A stretch of DNA of 64,000 nucleotides, from NCBI GenBank assembly GCA_002787535.1, contig PCXB01000041.1:57100-121099 (forward strand), given 5' to 3'. Of this stretch, positions 45,088 through 54,024 are shown in pieces. This DNA comes from Deltaproteobacteria bacterium CG11_big_fil_rev_8_21_14_0_20_45_16 (GTDB lineage Bacteria > Bdellovibrionota > UBA2394). Under the pieces are notes generated by a model. It saw only the letters and a list, made by a program, of their open reading frames with translations, ran no database searches and was not told where the DNA came from. Position numbers and translations under genes: made by a program. Within the stretch, counting starts at the first letter, position 1, and every line of letters begins with the position of its first letter.

Positions 45088-46383
45088 TTGGAATATCGGA
45101 AGTTAGGTCGATTTCATATAGAAGGATCTATTGCTCGTGGGGGCATGGGTGAAATAGTGCGTTCCGTGGACGATGCTGGACGTCCCATTGTCCTTAAGAC
45201 GATTCTTGATTCATTCCAAGATGATGAGCGCTTCCAGGATCTCTTCATTCGAGAGGCAGAGATCACCTTTCAACTTCGACATCCAAATATTGTCCGTGCT
45301 TATCGATTTGATCGCGTTGGAAAGCGACTCGTTTTAGCCTTGGAGTATTTGGATGGTATAAATCTTAAAGAATTACTGAGAAAAATTTACGACCAGAAAC
45401 TTCATTTACCTCTTATGGTGGCTTGGGCAATTGCTCAGCGAGTTTTGAAAGGTCTTGATTACGCTCACAAAAAGAAGGGATCGGAGGGAGATCACTTAGG
45501 GATCATTCATCGTGATATCAATCCTTCGAATATTTTTTTAACCTATGCTGGAGAAGTGAAGGTTCTAGATTTTGGGATCAGCAAAGCTACGAATTTGGAA
45601 GTTCACCAACTGACACCCAAAAATGAACTAAGGGGAAAGATTTGCTATTTGGCTCCAGAACAAATTCAATCCAAACCCATCGATCATCGAGCGGATATAT
45701 TTTCGTTTGGAATTGTCCTTTGGGAAATGTTGGCGGGACGCCCACTTTTTGTTCGACCATCGGATGGTGAAGTGATGGAAGCTATTGTTCAAAATAGTTA
45801 TGAGTCCTTAAAGACATTTCGGCCGGATGTGCCAGAGGAGCTTGAAGGTGTTATCCGTCGGGCTCTCTCTAAAAATGCGAACAATCGTTTTGAAGACTGT
45901 CGAGAATTTGAAGAAGCCTTAGAATCGGCCTTCTACAAAGCAATCATGCCCGGTGCCTCGGAAGAAGAGATATCGGTGTTTGTGCGCAGCTTGTTTGGAC
46001 AGGCACAGGCCCAGCAAGACCCACAGTTTCTATCAGGATACGCATTTTTGATGGCTCAAGCGCCTGGACACGAAAGTCGAGGATTAAAATTGGCAGCGGA
46101 GCTAGCCGAAGAGTATCCGACTCGTCCTTTCATTCAATTGAATTATGCAAGAGCCTTGCTGTTAAAAGGGGATCGAAACCTGGGACTTAGAATGATGCGA
46201 AAACTTGCCCGTGTCGACAGTTTGGAATCTAGTATTCAAGACATCTTGGAATGGATAGGGGTTCGGAGGCGTCCCCCACTCGCAAGTTTAAGCCGCTCCC
46301 ATCCTTTGAATTATGTTCTAGGCAAAATTCGTCATCGGTTGATGGGGCCGACCGCCTATCAAGAACAGTTTCTAACCGCTTAA
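45088..46383 (+). CDS. Ser/Thr protein kinase (Hanks type)
   Basis: Cytoplasmic eukaryotic-like kinase with no transmembrane helix, 431 residues. The Gly-rich loop is IARGGMGEIV, the catalytic Lys37 is in VLKTI, HRDINPSN carries D143, and DFGISKA carries D161. An APE-like LAPEQIQ follows. The C-terminal 130 residues look helical and TPR-like (AAELAEEYPTRPFIQLNYARALLLKGD). The track's start (45031) has no ribosome-binding site. GGGGAGG at 45074-45080 sits seven bases before a TTG at 45088, which also trims an uncharacteristic N-terminus, so I prefer it. HRDxxPxN is common in myxobacterial-type kinases. It converges on bioY with a 4-base overlap. Confidence 0.92.
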   Translation: MEYRKLGRFHIEGSIARGGMGEIVRSVDDAGRPIVLKTILDSFQDDERFQDLFIREAEITFQLRHPNIVRAYRFDRVGKRLVLALEYLDGINLKELLRKIYDQKLHLPLMVAWAIAQRVLKGLDYAHKKKGSEGDHLGIIHRDINPSNIFLTYAGEVKVLDFGISKATNLEVHQLTPKNELRGKICYLAPEQIQSKPIDHRADIFSFGIVLWEMLAGRPLFVRPSDGEVMEAIVQNSYESLKTFRPDVPEELEGVIRRALSKNANNRFEDCREFEEALESAFYKAIMPGASEEEISVFVRSLFGQAQAQQDPQFLSGYAFLMAQAPGHESRGLKLAAELAEEYPTRPFIQLNYARALLLKGDRNLGLRMMRKLARVDSLESSIQDILEWIGVRRRPPLASLSRSHPLNYVLGKIRHRLMGPTAYQEQFLTA

Positions 46384-46958
46384 ACGTTTCGAGAAGATCG
46401 TCGGTAAAACCTGTAAGCTAGCAAAGCCATGCCGCATTTAACGATATCTCCAGGAAGAAATGGCAAGAAGCCTAGCTTTAGAGTTTGTTGAATGCTTGTC
46501 CCAGTCCACACTTTAAGCCATAAAACACCGGGCAGGAAAATAAACATCGAAGCGAGCAAGATCAAGGCGTACTCTTTGATCCATCCTTGCGGAAAAATAT
46601 TTTGAGCCATCCAGCCAACCAAAAAAGCACAAAACACAAAGCCGATAATGAAGCCCCCGGTTGGTCCCAATAAAACTACAATACCTGGAAGTGCTCTTGC
46701 GAAAACTGGGAAACCAGCCAAGCCCCAAGCGATCAGGACCACTTGGGAAGCAGCCCCTTTCCAGGGTCCCAAAAATAGACCTGCGGAGATGACGACCAAG
46801 CTTTGAAGGCTTATAGGAACCGGACTGAAAATAAGTTCAACACTAAATTTTGAACTAACAGCTGTTAGTAAGCTAAAAACAATAATCTGAGTCGCGGCAA
46901 GCGAGGCCTGAAGCAAGCGGCTGTTAATCCGTATGTCCCCAAATAATCCAGTGCGCAT
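46380..46958 (-). CDS. bioY: BioY-type transporter substrate-binding subunit
   Basis: Biotin uptake protein, S-component of ECF transporters, 192 residues with about six helices. PVPISLQSLVVISAGLFLGP, GPTGGFIIGF and FLPGDIVKC are the family signatures. No bioM/bioN genes are adjacent. BioY is known to work alone or with a shared energising module. The next gene on the strand (deoxynucleoside kinase) ends four bases upstream, so the two may be co-transcribed. Confidence 0.93.
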   Translation of the reverse strand: MRTGLFGDIRINSRLLQASLAATQIIVFSLLTAVSSKFSVELIFSPVPISLQSLVVISAGLFLGPWKGAASQVVLIAWGLAGFPVFARALPGIVVLLGPTGGFIIGFVFCAFLVGWMAQNIFPQGWIKEYALILLASMFIFLPGVLWLKVWTGTSIQQTLKLGFLPFLPGDIVKCGMALLAYRFYRRSSRNV

Positions 46959-46962
46959 GGCC

Positions 46963-47700
46963 CTATATTGCCCGGCTGGCCATTGGGGTCAACATACTTT
47001 GGTTCGATGTTTTCCGGCCCTTTTGGGATGCCTCAAACGGAAGGTTGAACTGGTTCCTATTGCTGAGGCCATCCATTTCCCATTTAATGATAGCTAGGAT
47101 TTGACGAAGGTCTTCAGCCGAATTCACAAAATCCAATTTTGAAACATCAATCGAAATGAGCGGTCCATGGCGGTAATCTTCAGCCCAAGCCTCGTAGGTT
47201 TCATTCAAGCTTTGAAGATAGCTCTGCGGTATCCGCGTCTCATAGCTTCTATTGCGCGCCGCAATCCGCGTATTAAGAACATCAACATTGGAACGAAGAT
47301 AAATCATTAAATCAGGGGCTCGCAAATAATCGCTCAAAAGCTCAAAGTGATCGACATAGGTTTTAAAATCTCTTTCGGACATGAAGCCTCTCACAAAAAG
47401 ATTTTTGGCAAAAACTTCCGCGTCTTCATAAATACTTCGATCCTGCACGACGCTATCTTCTGTCGCGAGAATTTCTCTCAAATGTTGAAAACGTTTGGTC
47501 AAAAAGAATATCTGCGTATGAAAACTCCAATTTTTCATATCGGCATAAAAATCCGCTAAATACGGATTCGTTTCGACTATTTCGTAATAAGCTCTGGATT
47601 TTAGGTGGTGCGAGAGAAGTGTGGTCAGGCTGGATTTGCCGCTTCCAATATTTCCTGCGATAGCGATAAAAAGTGGTCGAGGAGCTTCAGATTGTTGCAT
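46963..47700 (-). CDS. Deoxynucleoside kinase
   Basis: Phosphorylates deoxynucleosides (dG, dA or dC) using ATP, a salvage route to dNTPs. The 245 residues show P-loop GNIGSGKSS (16-24), YEIVETNPYLADFYAD, the catalytic DRS motif in VVQDRSIYEDAEVFAKN (D87-S89) and IAARNRSYE of the lid, all of the dGK/dCK family. The last 40 residues are a polar tail absent from related enzymes. The start overlaps the end of the second kinase gene by 14 bases, so the two are co-translated. Tandem deoxynucleoside kinases that form a heterodimer are known from Lactobacillus (dAK/dGK). Confidence 0.9.
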   Translation of the reverse strand: MQQSEAPRPLFIAIAGNIGSGKSSLTTLLSHHLKSRAYYEIVETNPYLADFYADMKNWSFHTQIFFLTKRFQHLREILATEDSVVQDRSIYEDAEVFAKNLFVRGFMSERDFKTYVDHFELLSDYLRAPDLMIYLRSNVDVLNTRIAARNRSYETRIPQSYLQSLNETYEAWAEDYRHGPLISIDVSKLDFVNSAEDLRQILAIIKWEMDGLSNRNQFNLPFEASQKGRKTSNQSMLTPMASRAI

Positions 47701-48394
47701 GTTTTGTCTCTATTTTTAATTGTTGAAGTGGAGGCTTACGTTTTCCGTTTAGACGATCTTCGATTAGACATACAATCCTTTCTAGATCATTCGAGTCGGT
47801 AACAAAATCCAAGCTTGCGCAAGGAATTTTCAATACCGGAGCCTTAGTATAAAAACTAAAAAAATGATAATAGCGCTGAATCAGGGCTTCCAAGTGGTCT
47901 GGCGAGAGTGATTTATCGAACTTCGGATTTTTGAGATAATTTCGTCTAAGCAGTGTCTCAAGGTCAGCCTGAAGCAGAAGCACAAGATCAGGAGCAGGAA
48001 CTTCGTCGACAAGTGAATCGTAGACCCGCTGAAAGATCGGCAAATCAGCTTCAGGCAAATTCATCTGGGCAAATATCCAGCTCTTGCCAAAGAGGTAATT
48101 GCTAATTTTAAGTCCATTGGCTTCACAAACATCCCGTTGCTGTCGAAATCTTGTTAGTAAATAGAAGAGCTCCCTATCAAAAGCTCTAGAGTCTTGGCCG
48201 ACAAATGGATCTTCGATGCTTTCGAAGCAGGCTTTTCCACCCCATCTATCGGACAGAAGCCGGGCCAATGCGGCTTTACCCACACCCATAACACCCTCTA
48301 TCGCAATATGGAGGGATCGGCCTTCAAACAAGCTGCTGAGATGGGATTTAAATCCCGCCATTTCCATAAAATTCTTTCGTGTCTCTTCGGTCAT
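47687..48394 (-). CDS. Degenerate deoxynucleoside kinase paralog (probable pseudo-enzyme)
   Basis: A 235-residue homolog of the neighbouring kinase. The fold is recognisable (LHIAIEGVMGVGK, LVLLLQADLETLLRRNY, LDFVTDSNDLERIV). Three active-site positions deviate. The P-loop GxxGxGK[ST] ends in GK-A (K40-A41). The usual SDYLFxKDR segment is SNYLFGKSW (residues 98-106), losing the catalytic Asp and Arg. No DRS motif occurs elsewhere. Catalysis is probably lost while the protein is kept, consistent with a regulatory or allosteric subunit of the adjacent kinase. The reading frame is intact, so it is not a decayed pseudogene. The exact start among several ATGs is uncertain. Confidence 0.82.
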   Translation of the reverse strand: MTEETRKNFMEMAGFKSHLSSLFEGRSLHIAIEGVMGVGKAALARLLSDRWGGKACFESIEDPFVGQDSRAFDRELFYLLTRFRQQRDVCEANGLKISNYLFGKSWIFAQMNLPEADLPIFQRVYDSLVDEVPAPDLVLLLQADLETLLRRNYLKNPKFDKSLSPDHLEALIQRYYHFFSFYTKAPVLKIPCASLDFVTDSNDLERIVCLIEDRLNGKRKPPLQQLKIETKHATI

Positions 48395-48466
48395 CGTGTT
48401 AAGAAAACTTAATAAGCCAAGAGAAGACTTGAAAAGCTTTTTCTCGAAAACCTTTCGTTTTTGGGA

Positions 48467-50245
48467 ATGAGGTGGGCAATATGGCGCAGTGAGTTTGAAA
48501 AAATGCTAGATAGACGATTGACATACTTTTCAGAATTAGAGCGATTCATCCGTGAATGGGATGAAGTCTGTCAAGCGGTTGTATTTCAAGCGGCTCCCGA
48601 TTTGGAAAATGAAAAAAGTTTTGATTTAGCCATCCCTTGTTTTCAGTGGTCGAAAGTTAAAAAGCTTCCTCCAGCAAAAATTTCTGAAGCTCTCGCGGCA
48701 GCTCTCGAGCTTGCCAAGGATCATCTTGGCTTGGATGCTGTTGAGTCCTTAAATGCGTACGTTAATATTCGATTTCGTTCGGACATATTGCAGCGGGAAT
48801 TGGCAGCTCGAGAAGATGATCCCCTTCGGGCTTCTCGAGAAGCTCTTGCGGGGGAACGAATTGCAATTGATTTTTCCTCTCCTAATATTGCTAAGCCTTT
48901 CGGTTTTGGTCATTTGCGATCGACCAATATAGGAGCCGCGATATGTCGGATCTATCAGTCCTTGGGCGCGGAAGTAGTCCGCATCAATCATTTAGGTGAT
49001 TGGGGCACTCAGTTCGGTAAATTGATCACCGCCTATAAACATTTTGGGAATGCTGATTTTGTGAAGGGGGATCCAATTAACAACCTTTATGCTCTTTATG
49101 TAAAATTTCATGAAGAAGAGCAGAAGGACCCAGCCTTAATGGATGAGGCTAGAGAGTGGTTCGTAAAGTTAGAACAAGGAAATGAGGAGGCCAGGGAATT
49201 ATGGACTTGGTTTCGAGATGTTAGCTTTCATGAATTTAAGAAGATTTATGATCGCTTGGGCGTAAGCTTCGATTATGTAACGGGTGAAAGCTTTTACAAT
49301 GAATTGATGGAGGCCAGCGTTAGTCTAATTGAGTCCAAATCTCTTTTAAAGGAATCCGAGGGAGCACAAGTTGTTGACCTCGAGAGCTATGGGATGCCGC
49401 CTTGTTTGATTCGGAAGGCTGATGGATCAACTTTGTATGCCACCCGCGATATCGCTACGGCTGAATATCGAATGAAAACTTTTGAGCCCACCAAGCTAGT
49501 GTATGTTGTGGGTTCCGAGCAAAAGTTGCACTTTCGGCAAGTTTTTAAAGTTTTGGAATTGATGGGTTACCCATGGGGTGAAAGGTGGGTGCACGTCGAT
49601 TTTGGTTTGATCAAATCAGACCAGGGAAAGATGTCGACTCGAAAGGGTAATATCATTTTGCTTGAAGATGTTTTGAATCAAGCGGAAGAGCGGGCGCTTC
49701 AGATTATTGAGGAAAAGGAACTGACTAAGCCGGAGGAGCGTAGGTTGACACCTGCCGAGAAGAAAGAAGTCGCGAAGCTGGTGGGCCTTGGCGCGGTAAT
49801 ATTTTTTGATCTTAAGGCGAAGCGGACGAAAGATATTATTTTTAGTTGGGAAGATATTTTAAATTTTGAAGGCGATACGGGACCTTACCTGCAATATTCT
49901 TATGTAAGATTGGGTTCTTTATTGGAGCGCGCTAAGGCGGAATCGATTAAGTGGAGCAAAGCGGATTGGCCGCTTTTGGCTGTCGAAGAAGAGCGAGACC
50001 TTGTGCGGCATATTCTAAACTTTCCAGCGGCCGTCGAAGCCGCGGCTAAAGAGTTTGAACCCTCAGTAATCTCTCATGAGCTTTTGGAGCTAGCCGGAAG
50101 TTTTAACCGGTTTTATATGAAAGTTCCCATTCTTAAGGGTGAATCCGATCAGGTCGCTGGAAGGATGCATCTGATTGAAATGACCCGAAAGTTGTTGCGC
50201 CAAGGCTTGGAGCTCTTTGGTATCCAATGCCCTGATCGAATGTAG
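48467..50245 (+). CDS. argS: Arginyl-tRNA synthetase
   Basis: Class I synthetase charging tRNA-Arg, about 592 residues. The N-terminal additional domain (about 1-120) precedes SSPNIAKPFGFGHLRST, containing the HIGH-type motif as FGHL (near residue 150). KMSTRKGN replaces KMSKS (near 389), which is normal for ArgRS. The anticodon-binding C-terminus has YVRLGSLLERA and ends ELFGIQCPDRM. The track starts at TTG 48461; an ATG at 48467 is as likely and another occurs at 48503. None has a strong ribosome-binding site, so the start is uncertain. Confidence 0.95.
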   Translation: MRWAIWRSEFEKMLDRRLTYFSELERFIREWDEVCQAVVFQAAPDLENEKSFDLAIPCFQWSKVKKLPPAKISEALAAALELAKDHLGLDAVESLNAYVNIRFRSDILQRELAAREDDPLRASREALAGERIAIDFSSPNIAKPFGFGHLRSTNIGAAICRIYQSLGAEVVRINHLGDWGTQFGKLITAYKHFGNADFVKGDPINNLYALYVKFHEEEQKDPALMDEAREWFVKLEQGNEEARELWTWFRDVSFHEFKKIYDRLGVSFDYVTGESFYNELMEASVSLIESKSLLKESEGAQVVDLESYGMPPCLIRKADGSTLYATRDIATAEYRMKTFEPTKLVYVVGSEQKLHFRQVFKVLELMGYPWGERWVHVDFGLIKSDQGKMSTRKGNIILLEDVLNQAEERALQIIEEKELTKPEERRLTPAEKKEVAKLVGLGAVIFFDLKAKRTKDIIFSWEDILNFEGDTGPYLQYSYVRLGSLLERAKAESIKWSKADWPLLAVEEERDLVRHILNFPAAVEAAAKEFEPSVISHELLELAGSFNRFYMKVPILKGESDQVAGRMHLIEMTRKLLRQGLELFGIQCPDRM

Positions 50246-50270
50246 GCGCTAAGTCTCTAATTTTCTTGCC

Positions 50271-50276
50271 TATAAT
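50271..50276 (+). promoter_or_regulatory. Possible -10 element (TATAAT) downstream of argS
   Basis: A perfect TATAAT lies about 70 bases before the TTG start proposed for the next gene. No convincing -35 box is found at the usual spacing, so this is weak evidence for a promoter. Confidence 0.25.
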
Positions 50277-50346
50277 CATAAAAATGCTGCGGTCTGACGT
50301 TAGTTGGGCTATATTGCGAGTCAGAACGGGTTTTGAGGATAGGAAA

Positions 50347-51003
50347 TTGAAGGGGTTAATAAGAGTTACATTTATATTTTCCTGCACTTTGTATCTGGTC
50401 TTTAGTTCGGATGTGATGCCTTCGGCGGTATCGACGGCGAGCTCTTGGTGTCGGTGGGGCTTCATTCGACTTCATAAGGGAGCTAAGCGCGGCCAATCAT
50501 CCATTGATCTGACGGATTTTGAGTCTCGAGAAATCGAAAAATTCGTTCAAGCAGCATTAAGTGTGCACTTGAAAACGTTTGATGTCGCACTTCGCTCGAT
50601 GGGTTTGAAGCTTGGTGATGTCAATCGCATTGGGTTGCCTGTCGTTCAGGCTGTTGAGGGTGAGGAGAATACGGAAGGTCCCTTTGGCGATGCGATAGCT
50701 GGATACGGGATCTTGATAAAAGTTGGGCTCTATTCAGGTCATGGAGACTTTAGGCATAACTTAGAAAGTTTTGAGACGCAAATGGAGTCCATCAATGAAA
50801 GACTCAGAAAACCCCGTAAGTGGCACTGGAGAGGCTTTCGTCCTTACCATGTCTTTGTCGATCTTTCGCATGGTCTTGTGATTGGGGTTCGAGATGTCGC
50901 TACCGGTAAAGTCGTGGTCGCTGCGCCTGTCGAAGGCACCGAGGCGATTTCACCTCAGACCAATGATTGGATCTTAAGGAATCTTTTAAAGATCACTCCT
51001 TAG
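50347..51003 (+). CDS. Putative exported protein of unknown function
   Basis: No family is recognised. The track begins at 50266, but GAGGA seven bases before the TTG at 50347 supports a shorter version of 218 residues with a signal-peptide-like start (LKGLIRVTFIFSCTLYLVFSS). The mature part contains RWGFIRLHKGAK, GLYSGHGDFRH and YHVFVDLSHGLVIGVRD, with no catalytic pattern I know. It converges on the HAMP-protein gene, the stops being adjacent. Confidence 0.5.
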   Translation: MKGLIRVTFIFSCTLYLVFSSDVMPSAVSTASSWCRWGFIRLHKGAKRGQSSIDLTDFESREIEKFVQAALSVHLKTFDVALRSMGLKLGDVNRIGLPVVQAVEGEENTEGPFGDAIAGYGILIKVGLYSGHGDFRHNLESFETQMESINERLRKPRKWHWRGFRPYHVFVDLSHGLVIGVRDVATGKVVVAAPVEGTEAISPQTNDWILRNLLKITP

Positions 51004-51453
51004 CTAATCTTTCTTTTTTGATTCACAACATGTTTCAACAAATTGATTGAAAAGCTCTGCAAGCTCGTGAAAGGCATCGGTCTTTCTAAATTTTAATTTT
51101 TTATCAGGGAGACTGCGATTATGAATCGCTTTTTCAAGAGCCTTTTGCATCTTAAAAATGGGTCCAGTTAAGCGGTGGGTGTAGACCATCATATAAACCC
51201 ACATCAGTATTCCAAAAACGACACAGATTCCACCAAACCAAATGGCCAAATCCTTTGCCTGATCTATAAGCAAAAGTTTCGTGGCAAGTTGATCGTGAAT
51301 TCTAAACTCCGAGGTTCGGTCAGCGACCTCTGCAAATCGAAGAAAGAAAATACTGATACAGGCAGTCAAAAACACAATAAACCAAAGCATGAAAGTCGAA
51401 GCGATTTTCATTTGAAGCTTCTTGTGGGTGAAAACTCGAAACCGAATGAACAT
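51004..51453 (-). CDS. Two-TM protein with HAMP-like domain
   Basis: A 149-residue protein with two transmembrane helices (about 20-40 and 72-92) around a short periplasmic loop. A HAMP-like linker follows (RLTGPIFKMQKALEKAI, KFRKTDAFHELAELFNQFV). It ends soon after HAMP, with no kinase, cyclase or methyl-accepting domain. It lies 51 bases downstream of the membrane cyclase on the same strand and may pair with it. That pairing is inference. Confidence 0.72.
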   Translation of the reverse strand: MFIRFRVFTHKKLQMKIASTFMLWFIVFLTACISIFFLRFAEVADRTSEFRIHDQLATKLLLIDQAKDLAIWFGGICVVFGILMWVYMMVYTHRLTGPIFKMQKALEKAIHNRSLPDKKLKFRKTDAFHELAELFNQFVETCCESKKKD

Positions 51454-51504
51454 ACCGTTAGTTTGAAGAATCTCTGGCCACGCGTAAAGCCGGGATTGAT
51501 AGGC

Positions 51505-53364
51505 TCAAATTTCAACTAGATGGGCGCGATATAGATCAGTTTCGCCTTTTACGGGAATGGCGATCTCCTGGGTTTGGATCTCGGAAAATACGAGATTCCT
51601 GGTTTCGGAGCCAATGAGAATTCGGCCTCTTGGGCAGGCTGCTTCGAGGCGTTGAGTAAAATTCACGGTCGCTCCAAGAACTGTATAGTTAAAATGCTTT
51701 GAGCTGCCTGTATTGCCGATCATGATGGGTCCGGAGTTTACGCCGATACGTATATCAATTTTTCTTCTAAGACCAAAGACCAATGGATCGTCATTCTGAA
51801 TCTTCGCAATCCAATTTTGTATTTGTACGGCCGAGCGAACGGCTGACAGGGCTGCTAACTTGGGATCGTCCTTTTCTTCATAGTCGCCGAAAAAAGCTAA
51901 AAGCCCATCGCCTGTCTTCTTGTCGATCGTACCTCCGTTTGCAAAAATAATGGGATCAATGGCGGAGAAAAACTTTTTGACGAACGCAAAGACGCGTTCC
52001 GGGCCAAGTTCTTCAGAGATCTTCGAGAAACCTTCGATATCCAAAAGTAAGGTTGTCATTTGTCGCATTCTTCCGCTCAAGTCGAGTTGTTCCTTTCGCT
52101 TGAGTAGTCTTTTGAGTCGATCCCCACTCACATAGCCAGTAAGAGCTCGCTCCATAAGGTTTCGATCCTCAAAATCCAGTTTTACTCGAGTGCCGATACC
52201 CGTAAGGGCTAAAAAGAAAAGCGCGGTGAACTCCTCGATAGGCGTAGTACGTGTATTCCAAAACAAACTTAACAATATATCTATGCCCAGATAGGCCACA
52301 AGAACTCCAATGGCAGCAGCGAAACAGGTTAAAGCACGGGCATTCCACGCGATCAAGAGCATGAGGCTGGCCAAAGCGCCAAAAAGACAAAGCTCTAAAA
52401 GATCAAGTCGAGTCGATGACCATGGAGAATGGTTTTCCAGCATATTACTAATGGCGGTAGCGACGAGTCGTCCCCATGTAAGTCGTTTGCCATCGTAACT
52501 AGAAATATAGGAGGAGGAGTCAATGATATTAACAATCAGAATTTTCGATGATGGCTCTAGTTCTTCGATCTTGGAAAGGGTCAAGAAATCGTTCTTATAA
52601 AAAAATAAATCTAAGGGGTTGCTCCATTCGATTTGCTGACCGGACTCCAACAGGCAGGCAACTCTTTTTTTGCGAATCAACTTAAATGCTGTGCAGAGAT
52701 GGACGGCTTTCATAGCACTTAAGCCAATGCTGGGCAAGTAGTAGCGCGAAGCCTGAAGGGCGAGTGGGTAGGTCGAGACAAATTGAGCTGCAGCGGTAGC
52801 GACGTCTTGGGTGTAAAACAGATTTCCAAAAAGCGCCGGGGGCTCATAGTAATCTGGGGATGATGGTTCCAAGCGCACAAAGCGACTCAGAAATGTTGGT
52901 TCGGGTTGTGGGAGAGCGCGAGCCGCGATGACCTCTGCAGTCTTGGGACCCGTGTCACCCTCTTGCTCACTATAGGGTCGAATAAAATTGGGGTGGTCTA
53001 AGAGAGCTTTCAAATATTTGGAGCTGATTAGTTCATTGGGGTCAAGATTGGCGACAATGGGACCCGGGTATTGAAGAAGCTTCTTTGTAAGGCCTTCCTG
53101 GAGCGCTTCGTCCATCCAGATTCGGCTCCGATATGACAACTCCAGTTCGAGTAGTTGAACTTTTGAGGAGGCTCGCATCTTCACGGGCGACCAGTTTTGC
53201 TGTAACGATTGCTTCACACCCAGCCAATGCCGATCTAAGAAATTGAAAATACTAGGTTTTTCAATTTCAAATTGAGCGTCAAAAAACTGCCAGCCCGCAA
53301 GAGTGCAACTGAGGCTTATAGCAAGGCCCCATAAACCCCCGAATTTCTTAAGGCTCCGTGGCAT
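51505..53364 (-). CDS. Membrane adenylate/guanylate cyclase with CHASE2-like sensor
   Basis: Class III nucleotide cyclase, 619 residues. One N-terminal helix (about 12-30), a large periplasmic domain (about 35-300, CHASE2-like), three helices (about 325-395), then a catalytic domain (about 430-600). The metal-binding Asp residues appear in LLLDIEGFSKI and GDGLLAFFG. IDKKTGDG holds the base-specifying Lys, and LGATVNFTQRLEAAC supplies the transition-state Asn and Arg. All key residues are kept, so it should make cAMP or cGMP; adenylate cyclase is favoured by the Lys. GAGGAGAG precedes the ATG. Confidence 0.9.
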   Translation of the reverse strand: MPRSLKKFGGLWGLAISLSCTLAGWQFFDAQFEIEKPSIFNFLDRHWLGVKQSLQQNWSPVKMRASSKVQLLELELSYRSRIWMDEALQEGLTKKLLQYPGPIVANLDPNELISSKYLKALLDHPNFIRPYSEQEGDTGPKTAEVIAARALPQPEPTFLSRFVRLEPSSPDYYEPPALFGNLFYTQDVATAAAQFVSTYPLALQASRYYLPSIGLSAMKAVHLCTAFKLIRKKRVACLLESGQQIEWSNPLDLFFYKNDFLTLSKIEELEPSSKILIVNIIDSSSYISSYDGKRLTWGRLVATAISNMLENHSPWSSTRLDLLELCLFGALASLMLLIAWNARALTCFAAAIGVLVAYLGIDILLSLFWNTRTTPIEEFTALFFLALTGIGTRVKLDFEDRNLMERALTGYVSGDRLKRLLKRKEQLDLSGRMRQMTTLLLDIEGFSKISEELGPERVFAFVKKFFSAIDPIIFANGGTIDKKTGDGLLAFFGDYEEKDDPKLAALSAVRSAVQIQNWIAKIQNDDPLVFGLRRKIDIRIGVNSGPIMIGNTGSSKHFNYTVLGATVNFTQRLEAACPRGRILIGSETRNLVFSEIQTQEIAIPVKGETDLYRAHLVEI

Positions 53365-53467
53365 TTATCTCTCCTCTCCGTGTCAAAAGTACAACGCTCT
53401 GCAGGCGACTTGACAGACACTTTGCATGATATTATCAGATGTTGCCTGGCCTGTAACTTTTGTTCCA

Positions 53468-53481
53468 TTCATTTTAATGAA
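53468..53481. promoter_or_regulatory. Inverted repeat upstream of the PhaR-like gene
   Basis: TTCATT-TT-AATGAA is perfectly symmetric and lies in the 264-base gap between the cyclase and PhaR-like genes, which also contains TTGACA at about 53410. It could be an operator. I see no ORF in this gap. Confidence 0.3.
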
Positions 53482-53628
53482 CAATTTTAGCATCTTATAA
53501 CTGTATTGCTGCGTGGCCATTACTTTCGTTTCTTTGGCATCAGTTTTGCAACTACCAGAAATGCGTCAGGCGATTGGCTGAAAAAAGAGCTTATAAAATA
53601 AATTGGAACCTAAGGAGAGGACGGTCTT

Positions 53629-53991
53629 ATGAGTAAAAAAATAGTAATTAAAAAGTATCCTAATAGAAAACTTTATAACACGGATACCGCTAGCTACATC
53701 TCTTACAAAGATATTGTTGAGATGATCAAAGCTGGCCACAGCGTGATGGTTGTCGATAATCGAACGAAGCAAGACATCACACGATTTACTTTAACTCAGA
53801 TTCTTTTCCAAAAAGAGCGAGAGTTCTTGAAGAGCTTACCAGAGAGTACTCTTGAAACTGCGATCAAACAAGAAACTGGTCTTATCTCGAATAGCTTAAC
53901 TCAGTTTGGTTCGGGTTCTGCTGGTGGCAATGCTGATACTGGAAGCGCCGCAGCAGCGGGTGCCGGTTCTGGCTCTGTCGTAAACAACTAA
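53629..53991 (+). CDS. phaR: Polyhydroxyalkanoate synthesis regulator DNA-binding protein (PhaR-like)
   Basis: A 120-residue protein with the PHB/PHA accumulation regulator DNA-binding domain: KKIVIKKYPNRKLYNTDTAS and YISYKDIVEMIKAGHSVMVVD, then TKQDITRFTLTQILFQKE. In PHA producers PhaR senses polymer granules and represses phasin genes. No pha genes are in the window, so here the target is unknown. The C-terminus is short, with a Gly/Ala/Ser-rich low-complexity tail (SGSAGGNADTGSAAAAGAGS). A strong AAGGAGAGG ribosome-binding site precedes it, and a good terminator follows, so it is a monocistronic gene and probably well expressed. Confidence 0.88.
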   Translation: MSKKIVIKKYPNRKLYNTDTASYISYKDIVEMIKAGHSVMVVDNRTKQDITRFTLTQILFQKEREFLKSLPESTLETAIKQETGLISNSLTQFGSGSAGGNADTGSAAAAGAGSGSVVNN

Positions 53992-54024
53992 TTTTCCAGT
54001 GATACCTTGATATCCTTAATCCCA

